DNA of 64,000 nucleotides, from positions 10,570,583 through 10,634,582 of the forward strand of contig CM026428.1 of assembly GCA_014871385.1 (NCBI GenBank), read 5' to 3'. Shown one piece after another: positions 50,530 to 60,362 of the stretch (position 1 is the stretch's first letter; each line of letters starts with the position of its first letter). The translations under genes were made by a program, and so were the position numbers. This DNA is from Ceratodon purpureus (taxonomy: Eukaryota > Streptophyta > Bryopsida > Pseudoditrichales > Ditrichaceae). Below the pieces are notes generated by a model. The model worked only from the letters and a program-made list of their open reading frames with translations, searched no databases and was not told the DNA's origin.

Positions 50530-51072
50530 TCATGGGTCCCATACGATTTGGCCCAGCCCATCCCCAAGCCCTTTCACTGGAATAGTACAGTAAGTCCTGG
50601 ACCCTGGTCCTACCAATTCAATAGTATTTACTCCAAAACCATCATCACCCTCATTTTTAACCTCCTCAGTTGACTTGGTTATTGACCGTTTTGTCAGCTG
50701 AATGATATCCACCAAATCTTTGTTCTTCAAAACTTGTTCTGTGCTCAGTTTCAGCTTGGTCTCTACCACTTGCAGTGGCTCTGCCATAGATTTGATCAAG
50801 TGATTGATGGTATCATGCTTTTTCCACAAGTTTAGTGGTCGGTGGACTCCCTAATTGAGCAACTTTACTCGTGTTCATTCACTGTTTGAGGTTACTTTCT
50901 GAGAAAGAAAGATGGATGCCCCTCCCTTTTCTGAGGGGCCTACATGAATTAAGTGTTTGTTGCCTAGTCTAGTGTAGTACTCTAGAGAGTATTCTACTAT
51001 CTTATCATTTGATGAAGATAAGATTGTTTGTCTTATTTCAAAAAAACTTGGAACTTGTTGCTCCTCGTCCAA
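50530..51072 (-). pseudogene. Open reading frame relic with two in-frame stops
   Basis: From MDEEQQVPSFFEIRQTI at 51072 the same frame runs for about 180 codons to a stop at 50530, interrupted only by TGA at 50875-50877 and TAG seven codons later. The second half is charged and helical in character (KLKLSTEQVLKNKDLVDIIQ). I do not recognise a family. The shared frame across both stops suggests one former coding sequence rather than two chance frames. Confidence 0.4.
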
Positions 51073-51147
51073 GCACTAAGACCTCAAATCATAGAGTTTT
51101 TTTTTAATTATTTAATTTTTATTTATTTTTAAATAATTTAATTATAA

Positions 51148-51225
<78 letters not shown>

Positions 51226-52335
51226 GTTAAAGCAAATGGTGGCAATCATGGTTTCAGGGGTTGAAAAATGGAGTTATTATATGGCCCATCACGCCTTGAT
51301 AATTTCCATTTTCGCGATGAGCAAGACGTTTTGTTTTGTTTTGTTTTTTTCGTTTTTGGTTGTTTTTTTTGGATTTAAAAATATAATTACAATTTTAATT
51401 ACAATTTTGGAGTCTACAATCCAATTTGGTATATGATAGATACAACATCCTCTCTATGATAGGTGGTGCCAATGTTGTCAAAAATGGTGGGTGCTTGCCC
51501 ATTTGCTTCATTTAGTTTCATTTTAGTTTTTCTAAAAAATATCAGAAATTACTGAATCAGGAACTATGGTCAAAGAGCTTCAAAGGCTCCAAGTTATGAC
51601 AACCACAAGAAACCATCTGACTCTCCCTCACAGTATAAAGTAAATATTGTATGAGAGTTGTCAAAATCATAAATTCTGAGAAGTAACAAACAACTGCGGA
51701 ATAACCATTACATAAGGTCATCATGCAATAATGTGAACTGAATTGCTTATTACCATAGCTTTCTATGGAGCTCTGGCAGTCCCTTATGATGACTTGGAGG
51801 TGGAAGTTGTTGTTTTCTCATCAAAGATATAAAGACCACATTTGATTCAAAGATCAATCATTTGCATCTGCCAGGAAGGCTAGCCCGCCCTACTCTTTTT
51901 GCCGTACATGCCAATGCTCATCAATTGAACCTGACAAAAATGCAATTGCGGCTTCATTCACAAAGCACATCAAAATAGCAGTCCACCACCTATCTAAACA
52001 GTTCTCTACCATCTGCTGTGGAAAGTCTACAGTCACCTGTAGAAAGTAAGGTAACGACTGTGACTGTATTGCCCAATATCCTCCAGACATTCAACTTCCT
52101 AGCTCACATTAGGCAATTGATCTCAAGATGATATTTGGAATTGGTAAGCTGGAAAAGTCAGTAATGCAACAAAGGCTTGCACGGTCCAAAAACGGAAACT
52201 ATGATTAATATCTAATGGGTTTAATTGTCACCTTTGCCTTTCATTGCACTTAGTTCCTAAAGCAATTATGATAAATAATGAGCTTAACCCCTAAAGTTCT
52301 GAGCGTATTTTTCATCAAAACTGCCTCAAAACAGC
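51073..52335. other. Intergenic DNA with (TA)n
   Basis: An A/T-rich stretch with (TA)n at about 51153-51225 (one interruption at 51208), then moderate-GC DNA without a supported gene. Confidence 0.45.
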
Positions 52336-52346
52336 CCCTCTTCAAA

Positions 52347-52645
52347 CACTTTGGCAGGACATCCCCACGCTGGGACTTACCAAGTGCTACGAGCGTTTTT
52401 CGGAGGGGCAGGGTTGATGAGCCCTTAGTTTTTGGTTTTTTATTTTAAAATTCCCAAGAGGGTCTCTCTATACTAATTTGGGGCCGCAGGCCCCAGTTTT
52501 GAATTCAAAATTACCAAAAATGGCCTTGGGGGGTCCAAATTGAAAATTTCAGGGTTTTGGAAAAAAAAAGCCAACCAATGGGAGTGGCTCCTAAAAATGC
52601 TCGTAGCACTAGGTAAGTCCCAGCGTGGGGGATGTCATGTCCACG
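52347..52645. mobile_element. TIR element with GC-rich core (299 bp, 11-bp target duplication)
   Basis: CCCTCTTCAAA is duplicated at 52336-52346 and 52646-52656. Long TIRs include CCCACGCTGGGACTTACC and GTGCTACGAGCGTTTTT with their inverses (arms over 40 bp). The centre contains GGGGCCGCAGGCCCC (52480-52494), matching the core of 37166-37475 at 13 of 15 positions. Non-coding. It is inserted next to a diverged copy of the 40-kb inverted-repeat arm sequence. Confidence 0.8.
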
Positions 52646-52656
52646 CCCTCTTCAAA

Positions 52657-53400
52657 GCAAGGTGGATTTTGCAAACTTGGGGTGTTTTTTAGTACATCTA
52701 ACCGTAAGATCTTGTAGCTAACTTCTATGTCTACATGTCCACCAAATCTCACAGACTCATTCTTCATCAATTGCAAGATCGTAACGTTCAAAGTAGAAAA
52801 ACAAGTTTTTTTTCCCTGCGAAAAAAGGGGACAACAGAGTTTTGAAGGCCCAAAAAACCATTTTTTTGCATTATGGATTCTGGGGGTTTTGATGCACGTC
52901 AAAGAAGACTGAGTTAGCTAATTGTACTAAGAAAATTATATTCAAAAAAGTTGTGGAAAGTTGCCAAAAAAATCATTTTCCGCTGGGTGGTATACTGAAA
53001 TTCACAAACAAAGGCCGTTTTTGGACAATAAAATAGCATATGAAAAATTTTTGGATTATAAATCCGAACGGGGGGAATATGCTCTACTGCCTTCTCTATA
53101 CATAGAGATTTTTATTTTTGAAAAATATCAAAATCTTAAGTTTTGGTGGAATTTCAAAGTTTCGTCTTTGGGCAGATTTTGGCAGTTTTGGGCAGAATTT
53201 GCTGCATTCACAGTGGCTTAGAAAAATTCAGCAGCTGCCCAACGACCAGCGTTTGACACTTAAACCTTCATAACTTTTGATCCTGATGTCGGAATTGAAA
53301 AATAAAAATACCCACACGAAGATCTCCGAACGGCCCACCTTCAATAAAAATTTCAGAAAATCCTGATATAAATTGCATTCATAGGTACATGCCCAAATTC
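52657..53400. repeat. Diverged copy of the foldback arm sequence
   Basis: Shares ordered words with the left arm at 40373-41187, for example TGGTATACTGAAATTCA versus AGGTATGCTGAAATTCA, followed in both by AAAGGCCG and a GGATT-AAATCC phrase, then the TTTGGCAGTTTTGGGCAG-like segment. It is older than the two arms. Open frames inside it are shared with none of the other copies in an intact form. Confidence 0.6.
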
Positions 53401-53447
53401 CAAAAAAACCCAAATGTGGCAGATTGTCCTTTAGGGGTTAAGGCCCA

Positions 53448-53826
53448 TTCCCACTTGGCCTTAGTAAAGAGCGTGGTTAAAAATTTAATAAGTCCATATT
53501 TTCGGGAGCAATGCCTTCTTTTTGGAAAAGGTGTAATCAATGAGGTTCGTAAAGGCCTTATCAGTAGGAAGGGGACAATACATAAGAGTGGTCTTATGTG
53601 AGGATTACTTGAGGGTCTTTCCAATATTGGTGCTCCTTTAAGTACTCCCTACTATTGCTCAAATCTCTTTTGTCCTGCTCACTTTTAGCTAATACCCGAC
53701 TCTTAAAAATGTGCCATGTGGACATCCATGCAGGATTGGTAATTACTAAAACATGTAGGTGGGAACACTCACTTTTTAATGGGGATAACACCCCTTCTTA
53801 AGAACTCCCCTAAGGCCAAGTGGGAA
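53448..53826. mobile_element. TIR element (379 bp)
   Basis: TTCCCACTTGGCCTTAG at 53448-53464 is repeated as a perfect inverse at 53810-53826. The interior is non-coding. No target duplication is visible, so the ends may be truncated or the family may leave short duplications. Confidence 0.6.
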
Positions 53827-56279
53827 CAAACATTTAGAACACCAAAAGTGGGCACTGCAATTTCTCCCGCCAACGTGGCATGGCGGGCCCGACGACAAAA
53901 ATAGGCCCTTGTGGGCTCTGCAAAGCTCTTACAAAACTACTGGGACTGGCCATTGGGCTTCCGATCTCTGTACATATTGCACCTTTGACGAGAGACGTAG
54001 TCTCTGCGCTTGAGCGGTTCAAAGGATCAATATAGTTAACAACAACCAAATCTGTAGATTCTAGGCCCACGGGAAGTTAAGCTCCGCGATGTAGGCCACT
54101 CAGTGGATGCCACGAGTGGTGGCGGGATCAAACCCAGGATCCCTTAACGGGTGTCTATTGGGCCTCCCTCCCGGAATGACCTCCCGGTAAGCGGCTGGGG
54201 TCCTGTCAAGCCCTATTACATGGGGTTGATGGCGTGGACGGATTGGAAATGCGCTTAATGAGTATGTGAATTATTAGAGTCTTGTTGCAATGCGATGAAG
54301 ATGAGTAGCTTCATTGACTTTCGCTTTGAAATGGATACAATTGCCTATAGAAGTTTTGTTGGAAACCTTGATTCTTATGTTTTCAAACCATTGCCACTGA
54401 TCTCGCCAAAGATCATGCCAACGGGGAGTTTGTGGGGCGGATCTTGACAAAGTAGCCACCAAGATCCCACCAATTCCAAAAATAGTATCGGTTGTTCCAA
54501 ATGTATTACCTTAGACAACAACTTGCAGTGAGTCATTTTTGGACAGTAAATTTGACTCTTATAGGTCTAATACAAAATTTGAGATTGTCAAAGGGAAAAA
54601 GTGGAGGGAAAAAGTGGAGGGAAAAAGGTCAAAGGAAGAATATGAGAAACTGTGAGGAAGAAGGGCTTATCAAAGAGGGCTCTTCTTCACCAGCCACGTG
54701 TCCTATTTAGAGAGGTTCCTGGGCCAGCTGATAGATTGGAGGGAGCGCTCTTCACATGCAGCCCATGGCACTCCAAGGCCAAGATTTTTTTGGTTCCCGT
54801 TGGAGGGAACTAGTGGCAATGGCGTCATTGTTGTAAATGAAGTTGTTTTTTGGGTTTGAGTTGTACAATTTTGAGTAGCGCCATGGTACAATACTTCTTC
54901 ATGTTGAAAGAATACGGCAAATTTAGATCATCCTTGAATGCAAATTTAAATGAATTTGGCAAATCTATGACAATTATTTCAACACCTTTGAAGAGATGTC
55001 ATAACACTAGATGAGTGCAAATTGTAAAAAGGCCAGGACGTCTAAAAGAAGTCGTGGGTGCATGACCAAAGGATTCTTAGGTATACATTTATCAAGATTT
55101 GTTGTCTGTAGCTTTTAGAGCTTGATGACAATTTGCTAATTTTTGTGTATTTATGCATAATATGGAAAGAATTGCATGAGCTTTGAGTGTATAGCCAGTT
55201 TTGAAGCTTAGTTATTTGAATTGATGAGGCCTGTCATTGCAATTGGTAATCATTTACATCAAATTCAAGTATGGCAACATAATGATGAGATATACCATTT
55301 GCAATGTTTTGCACCAACATTTAAATTTGAGAGAATGTCTTTCATGATTTTGAGTGCTTTCAATACAACTGATATGATAGACAACCCTATTTCCAACGTG
55401 ATTTGTGACTGGGGTGTATTCGGAACTTATTTTATGATGTTGGAGATTCTTCAAAGGTGTAGAAAAGTGTTGTGAATACATTGCAAGTATCAAAACATTT
55501 TTGCAAAGTAGTTTGTAATTGATAAAATTATTAAGGTGAAAAATTAGAAAAATATTCAACGGACAAATATGGCATGCAATGGCCACTGCATCTTCTATTG
55601 AAAGGACTGGCAAAAGTGCCTATTTCCGACATATCATGTACTTATCCTTATCAAAGCCTCTCCATACTAGTATACTACCAATGCTACCATTGTTGAAAAA
55701 AGTATAATCTTGGATTTAAAACTACAAATTGATAGATATCATGTACACACTATACGGATTATCTACTATTGTACACATATTGTATTGCAACAAGGCAATA
55801 TCTATACATGTTGGTTTCACAATCAAATTGGAAATAGGTATTTTCACTTTAATTGTAACCTTGGTCTTGAATCCTTTGGAACATCACATTGCTCTACTCT
55901 TTTTAGAAGTTGCAATTGAATATGAATTTTTGCCTTACTTCTACTACCACCATCGCCATGAGCTTGTAACTTTATTTTTTGATCATGCAACAATATATAT
56001 CACTAAGGTAAGAAATTTTTTGTTGCAGAAATTGGATTGAAGACACTCACTCGGCTTCCAAATTCTCCTCTAAACATCTATGGATTATTTGCAAAAATCA
56101 ATTTCAAAACATGAACAAGCTACAACATCAAAGCCAAATATGGAATACGGTGAATGCAACTAGGTAGATCATATAAATGATAATGTAGAAAAAGTCAATT
56201 GCAAGCATGTGAGAATTCATTAAGGGTGTCATTCATACTAAGTGAGGCACCACATAGGTATAAATGTAGTTGATAAATC
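53827..56279. other. Intergenic DNA, including a GC-rich repeat relic
   Basis: 54.05-54.24 kb is GC-rich; its minus strand contains GGTTTGATCCC, close to a pol III B box, but no A box or complete tRNA fold was found. A 13-bp tandem (GGGAAAAAGTGGA) lies near 54593-54628. The rest is AT-rich without a supported gene. Confidence 0.35.
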
Positions 56280-56284
56280 TAATT

Positions 56285-56571
56285 TGTTGTGAGATGAAGA
56301 AGAACCCAAGTAAGTGAATGGAAAAAAAAAAGTGGCCATTGATGGCCATGCCTTTTATACTTGAGGGTAGGTGGTACAATCAGCCACAAAGACTGCACAG
56401 TCAAGTGACTACGCATTTTATAAGCAGTTAAGTCTTTATCACTTAGATAGTGGAAGGTTGTTTAGTTGAGATCTTAAGTAGATATGACTGTTACTTGAAC
56501 TTGGGAAGTAGGAATGCAAAGGATGAAGCTACAGTCACCAAGGGGTGAGAGAATTGTCATCTATATCAACA
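56285..56571 (-). repeat. 3' LTR of the gag-only element
   Basis: 287 bases; aligns along its whole length with 57946-58234, including GAGGGTAGGTGGTACAATCA versus GAGGGTGGATGGTACAATCA. Ends TG...CA when read on the element strand. Confidence 0.9.
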
Positions 56572-56829
56572 CTCTTCCTTGAAGGATGGCCGTTCTCATC
56601 AAAAAAACTTCAGAATGATGAAAAAGAGTAACACCATCACTTGCTCGACAATTCTGCTAATGTCTTCATTCCTACGGCAGCTACGAGCTTAGGATGCTGC
56701 AACGCGGCTAGCGCTTTGATCGATACATTTGCTATGTTTTCTACAAAGGCTACCTTTTGGATTTCCACTTGTCCTGTGTCTGTTAGCTCGTGGGTGTAGC
56801 CGAATATGTGTAGACTAATGTGTTCTCAG

Positions 56830-57700
56830 AGGCCTGCAACATTCCTTTGCGTAATGGCCTTGCTTGCTACACATGTGGCAAGTGCCATATGACTAATTTG
56901 TTCGGTTAATGAGAGGATTGATCAATTTCAGGTTTTCCGGCGTACCTTGGGTTCTTGGGTTAGTTCCACTAATGGCGTGGTTTCCAGTCTCCTTGGATTT
57001 TCGTCCCGGCAAGTCAGAAATGTGTAACTCCTGGTTGAAGCTAAGGATAGGGCATAAGCAGACTTTGCTTGTGGTTTTTCTTGTGACACCTCAGAGTTAT
57101 GGATCTCCTTGTCTTGTCGTTTCTCTGCTAGTTGAAGTAAAATCTGTTGCTGCTCCTCTCCAACCTGTAGGAACCGCATCACTTCAGCATATGTAGTGAA
57201 CTTCATGTTCTTATACTGTTGCGACAAAATAGCGCATGCAGGAGGAAAGGAGGTTAGAGTTTTGTTGATGAGCTTAGACTCGTAGATTTAGATGCTACAG
57301 ATCTTAAGCTAGGCAACGATCCGGTGTAGCTCTGAATAGTAAGTGTTGAAGTTGGGAAAGTCGAGGACGAGCAGTGCTCTCCATTCAGCTTGTGCGCAAG
57401 GCAAGAAGATAATCTCCTTGAGCTCGAACATAACCTCCACTGCAGCCCATAATCGGGCGAGGTTCTCTTCTAGAATATACAACATCCGGAGGCTCGGATC
57501 CATGTGGTATCTCATGATGAGCATAGCCTGCCACAAGTAACGACAAATGATTTATTCATTTGGCTGGAGGTCGATGGTTGCATCTAACTCCTCTACAGTC
57601 AGGTTAGCTCTAATATTAAAACTCCAATCTATGTAATTTGATCGGTCATGTTCTAGTTGGTCAAATATTAGAGGAGCAGTTCGAGTCTCCTTGCTAGCCT
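56830..57700 (-). pseudogene. Copia-type gag with CCHC zinc knuckle, multiple stops
   Basis: In one frame: SNYIDWSFNIRANLTVEELD, then LWAAVEVMFELKEIIFLPCA, LLVLDFPNFNTYYSELHRIV, INKTLTSFPPACAILSQQYK and MKFTTYAEVMRFLQVGEEQQ, the layout of plant Copia gag (UBN2-like). Stops TAA 57552-57554, TAG 57309-57311 and TAA 57288-57290 interrupt it. A frame change near 56900 leads to the knuckle TCHMCSKQGHYAKEC (C-x2-C-x4-H-x4-C, 56839-56880). In a working element this protein would package the element RNA in particles. Confidence 0.85.
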
Positions 57701-57945
57701 AGTTGGCTATGGCTTATGGCTGTGCGTTCTATCTTGCTATCTCTGTGTGTGCAGACCTAAGGTAGTGCCAAACACACACAAATGTTATTGCTCTCAAGTG
57801 ATTAGCGCCCCTCTTTTCTATTCCTATCAACTGAAACTGATGAAAGTTAGAGAGGATGGGATTAAGGATGGGAGGGTGGGTCAAAAACAAAAAAACACTA
57901 CTTCCAGCTAAAAACATAAGAGCGAGAGACTAAGTGCTGATAACG

Positions 57946-58234
57946 TATTATGAGATGAAGAAGGAACACAAGTAAGTGAATGCAAAAAGAGAGCGTGGCC
58001 ATAGATGTCCATGCCTTTTATACTTGAGGGTGGATGGTACAATCAGCCACAAAGGTTGCACGCAGTCAAGTGAATGCGCATTTAATAAGTTGTTAAGTCT
58101 TAATCACTTAGATAGTGGAGGATTAGTTAGCTAAGATCCTAAGTAGATATTGCGTTTACCTAAACTTGGGAACTCAGAACGCAAAGGATGAAGCTACAGT
58201 CACCCAGGGGAGAGAATTGTCATCTATTTCAACA
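57946..58234 (-). repeat. 5' LTR of the gag-only element
   Basis: 289 bases. It should carry the promoter of the element; a TATA-like box could not be assigned with confidence. The terminal CA of the element strand has mutated (CATAATA instead of CACAACA). Confidence 0.9.
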
Positions 58235-58239
58235 TAATT

Positions 58240-60114
58240 TAGAGCCGATATTTCATGGAAAAAAGATTTATGTTGAAAATCCGATGCGTTTATAGGTCTA
58301 GAGATTTCTATTTATGCAAAAAATCTTGCCCATAAAACATTCATGATGTATTATTTCTCATTTAAAAATAAAAATGAAAAATAATATATTTTTCCCACCA
58401 TGCATAAACAATATAGGAATATCTATACTTTCTATAATTCATTCAATTGGATATCTTGGTAGGCTCACCTGTGCACTTGCTTTGATACTTCAAAACACTT
58501 TTAATGAAGGAACTTGTGGATTTTAGTACCTATGGTCCATGTAAAATTTTGCCTTAGCAAGAGACATCACTTGGAGTGGTACAACTATACTGCAACAAAG
58601 CTCATCAATGCTTTCTGGCACTTGCCATTGCCATTGTACCTGTATATTAGGCCACTTGACTCGTAGAGGAGCTAGTGAATTGCACGCATGGAAAGAGACA
58701 TCCTCTAAAGACTCCAAGATCTTCATTTTGAAAGTTATTTTTTTAAAAACAATAAAAAAATAAAACATTTATTACCATTTAAATCTTAATCAAAATTCAT
58801 GATCTTGAAAGTTGTTTGCCACCAATTCATATAAAAAGGACTAATATATTCAAAATTCATTTCCTAGTTTCATGAAATACAATACAAGTAGGAACAATAT
58901 ACTTGTTGCTCCAATTATTTTAAATCTACTATGTTACATTCTATAGAATGTGGTAATTTGATTACAAATGCTCTTTCTTAATGTTGGTTCAAACTACAAT
59001 GAAGAAGTGCATTGGCACTTGTTGTAGTCTAGTGGCACGTATTTCCTAAAGTTAACAAATATTGACCTTAACAAAACTCCATGTATTTCCTAAAGTTAAC
59101 CAAAATTGACCTTAATAAAACTCCACCTAATCAGATTGTTTCCAAGGATTTCTATCATGTATTCCTACATCTATGAAAATTATATACATTCAATACCTCA
59201 ACCTACCTGGTAGGGCGGCTTTCCTCATACCAATCATTAATCACATTTGTTTAATTAGACCTTGTTGAACATCAATGTGAATTTCTGGTGAGTTTTCACA
59301 GTACTCGGTAAGTCAGAGTCCAGAGGCGACATTCCCTCAACCTACTTCTAATTCAATGAAAATAAGAAAAGTAGCAGCTAGTTCCATCAACCTCATGGTC
59401 TACTGGTTTATTGGCGAGCAATTCTGGAAACAATCCCGGTAACGAAGTCACACAGAACCAGTTTCCCCAACTGTAACCAAACCTAAGGAATAATAAGAAT
59501 CACCACATCTTAAAAGTCAAATGTTCTTATACAAGCAAGGCAACTACATATTTGGTATATCATTGGACTTCACCAAAGGCAACGGTAGAAACTCCGGAAT
59601 ACTCTGGAGTCCGGCTAAGTTAATCTCTCCGGGACTACGAAGAGGGGGCAAAATACTCCTTCTCCCCACCACTCCAAATACTTTTCCTTTTAGGCATATT
59701 ATCATAAATGGCTATAGGCTTTCCGAATGCCGTCTAGTAAACAACCTCTACTCGGTCCAAGTGGCATAGAGATTTGAACCAAGTCCTTAACTTCACTTTA
59801 CTTCACCTTGCTAGCATGACATCATAATCCCATCAGAAACCTCCACCTATACTTAAACAATATTCTACCATTTGACAAGCCATACTTGAACAGCATAGCA
59901 AACTCACCCTCCATCTTTCTTCTCTACTTGCACAAGCGTAACATCCACTCCAAAGACAAGCAATGAAGGCAAGTCACATAGAAAGAAATCAAGAGGAGAA
60001 AAGATACACTTAAGTGGACTTACTCTCTCTTTCCTCTCTACTTGCCCAAACTCAACACCCACTCCAAAGACAAGCAATGAGGGCATGACACAACCAAAGA
60101 AATAGAGAGTAACA
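58240..60114. other. Intergenic DNA with short duplications
   Basis: AT-rich to about 59.2 kb, then higher GC. A 44-bp tandem pair (GTATTTCCTAAAGTTAAC...) lies at 59039-59126. A 104-bp direct duplication, marked by CCACTCCAAAGACAAGCAAT, starts at 59932 and 60036. No gene is supported. Confidence 0.4.
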
Positions 60115-60362
60115 CCATATTCGTTATATTGAGACTTTTCATAGTCTCAATTTAATGCTTGACTATAGCTTTTTCATTGATTTCTTGATTGATTCTATAT
60201 TTGTCAAAAACTTTTTGACTATATATGGAAAGATTATCCTCGAGTCGAGGATAATCTATAATTAGAAAGTCAAAAAAAAGTTGAAATTGCCTAAAAACAA
60301 TTGCTGAAATTGTAGGCAAAAAGTCTCAAAGTTCTGAAATTGTCTCAAAATAACGAACATGG
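60115..60362. mobile_element. TIR element with central palindrome (248 bp)
   Basis: CCATATTCGTTATATTGAGA at the left end and the inverse of CCATGTTCGTTATTTTGAGA at the right end match over 21 bp with two mismatches. The centre (60232-60256) is a perfect 25-base palindrome with arms GATTATCCTCGA around a single G. Inner words (CTTTTTGACT and AGTCAAAAA) pair as well, so most of the element can fold back on itself. Non-coding; no clear target duplication. Confidence 0.75.

Larger units (their letters stand above)
56285..58234 (-). mobile_element. Complete gag-only LTR retrotransposon (TR-GAG type, Copia-like gag), 1950 bp
   Basis: LTRs at 56285-56571 and 57946-58234 flank 1374 internal bases. 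TAATT is duplicated directly outside (56280-56284 and 58235-58239). Reading on the minus strand, the LTR starts TGTTGA. A purine tract AAGGAAGAG directly precedes the 3' LTR, and the 5' LTR is followed by GTTATCAGCACTTAG, which resembles primer-binding sites seen in plant Copia elements. Only gag is encoded; protease, integrase and reverse transcriptase are absent, so it would need helper enzymes. The LTRs are visibly diverged and gag is broken, so the insertion is not recent. Confidence 0.9.

Noticed and set aside
54050-54240. 5S rRNA or tRNA-derived SINE
   Set aside because: A B-box-like word and an AAGTTAAGC word are present, but spacing to other 5S or tRNA elements is wrong and no A box was found.
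59570-59775. tRNA-like B box (GGTTCAAATCT on the minus strand)
   Set aside because: No cloverleaf and no A box upstream; probably a dispersed-repeat motif.
59904-60086. Small repeat protein with PSLLVFGV units
   Set aside because: The peptide repeat simply mirrors the 104-bp DNA duplication and has no other coding evidence.
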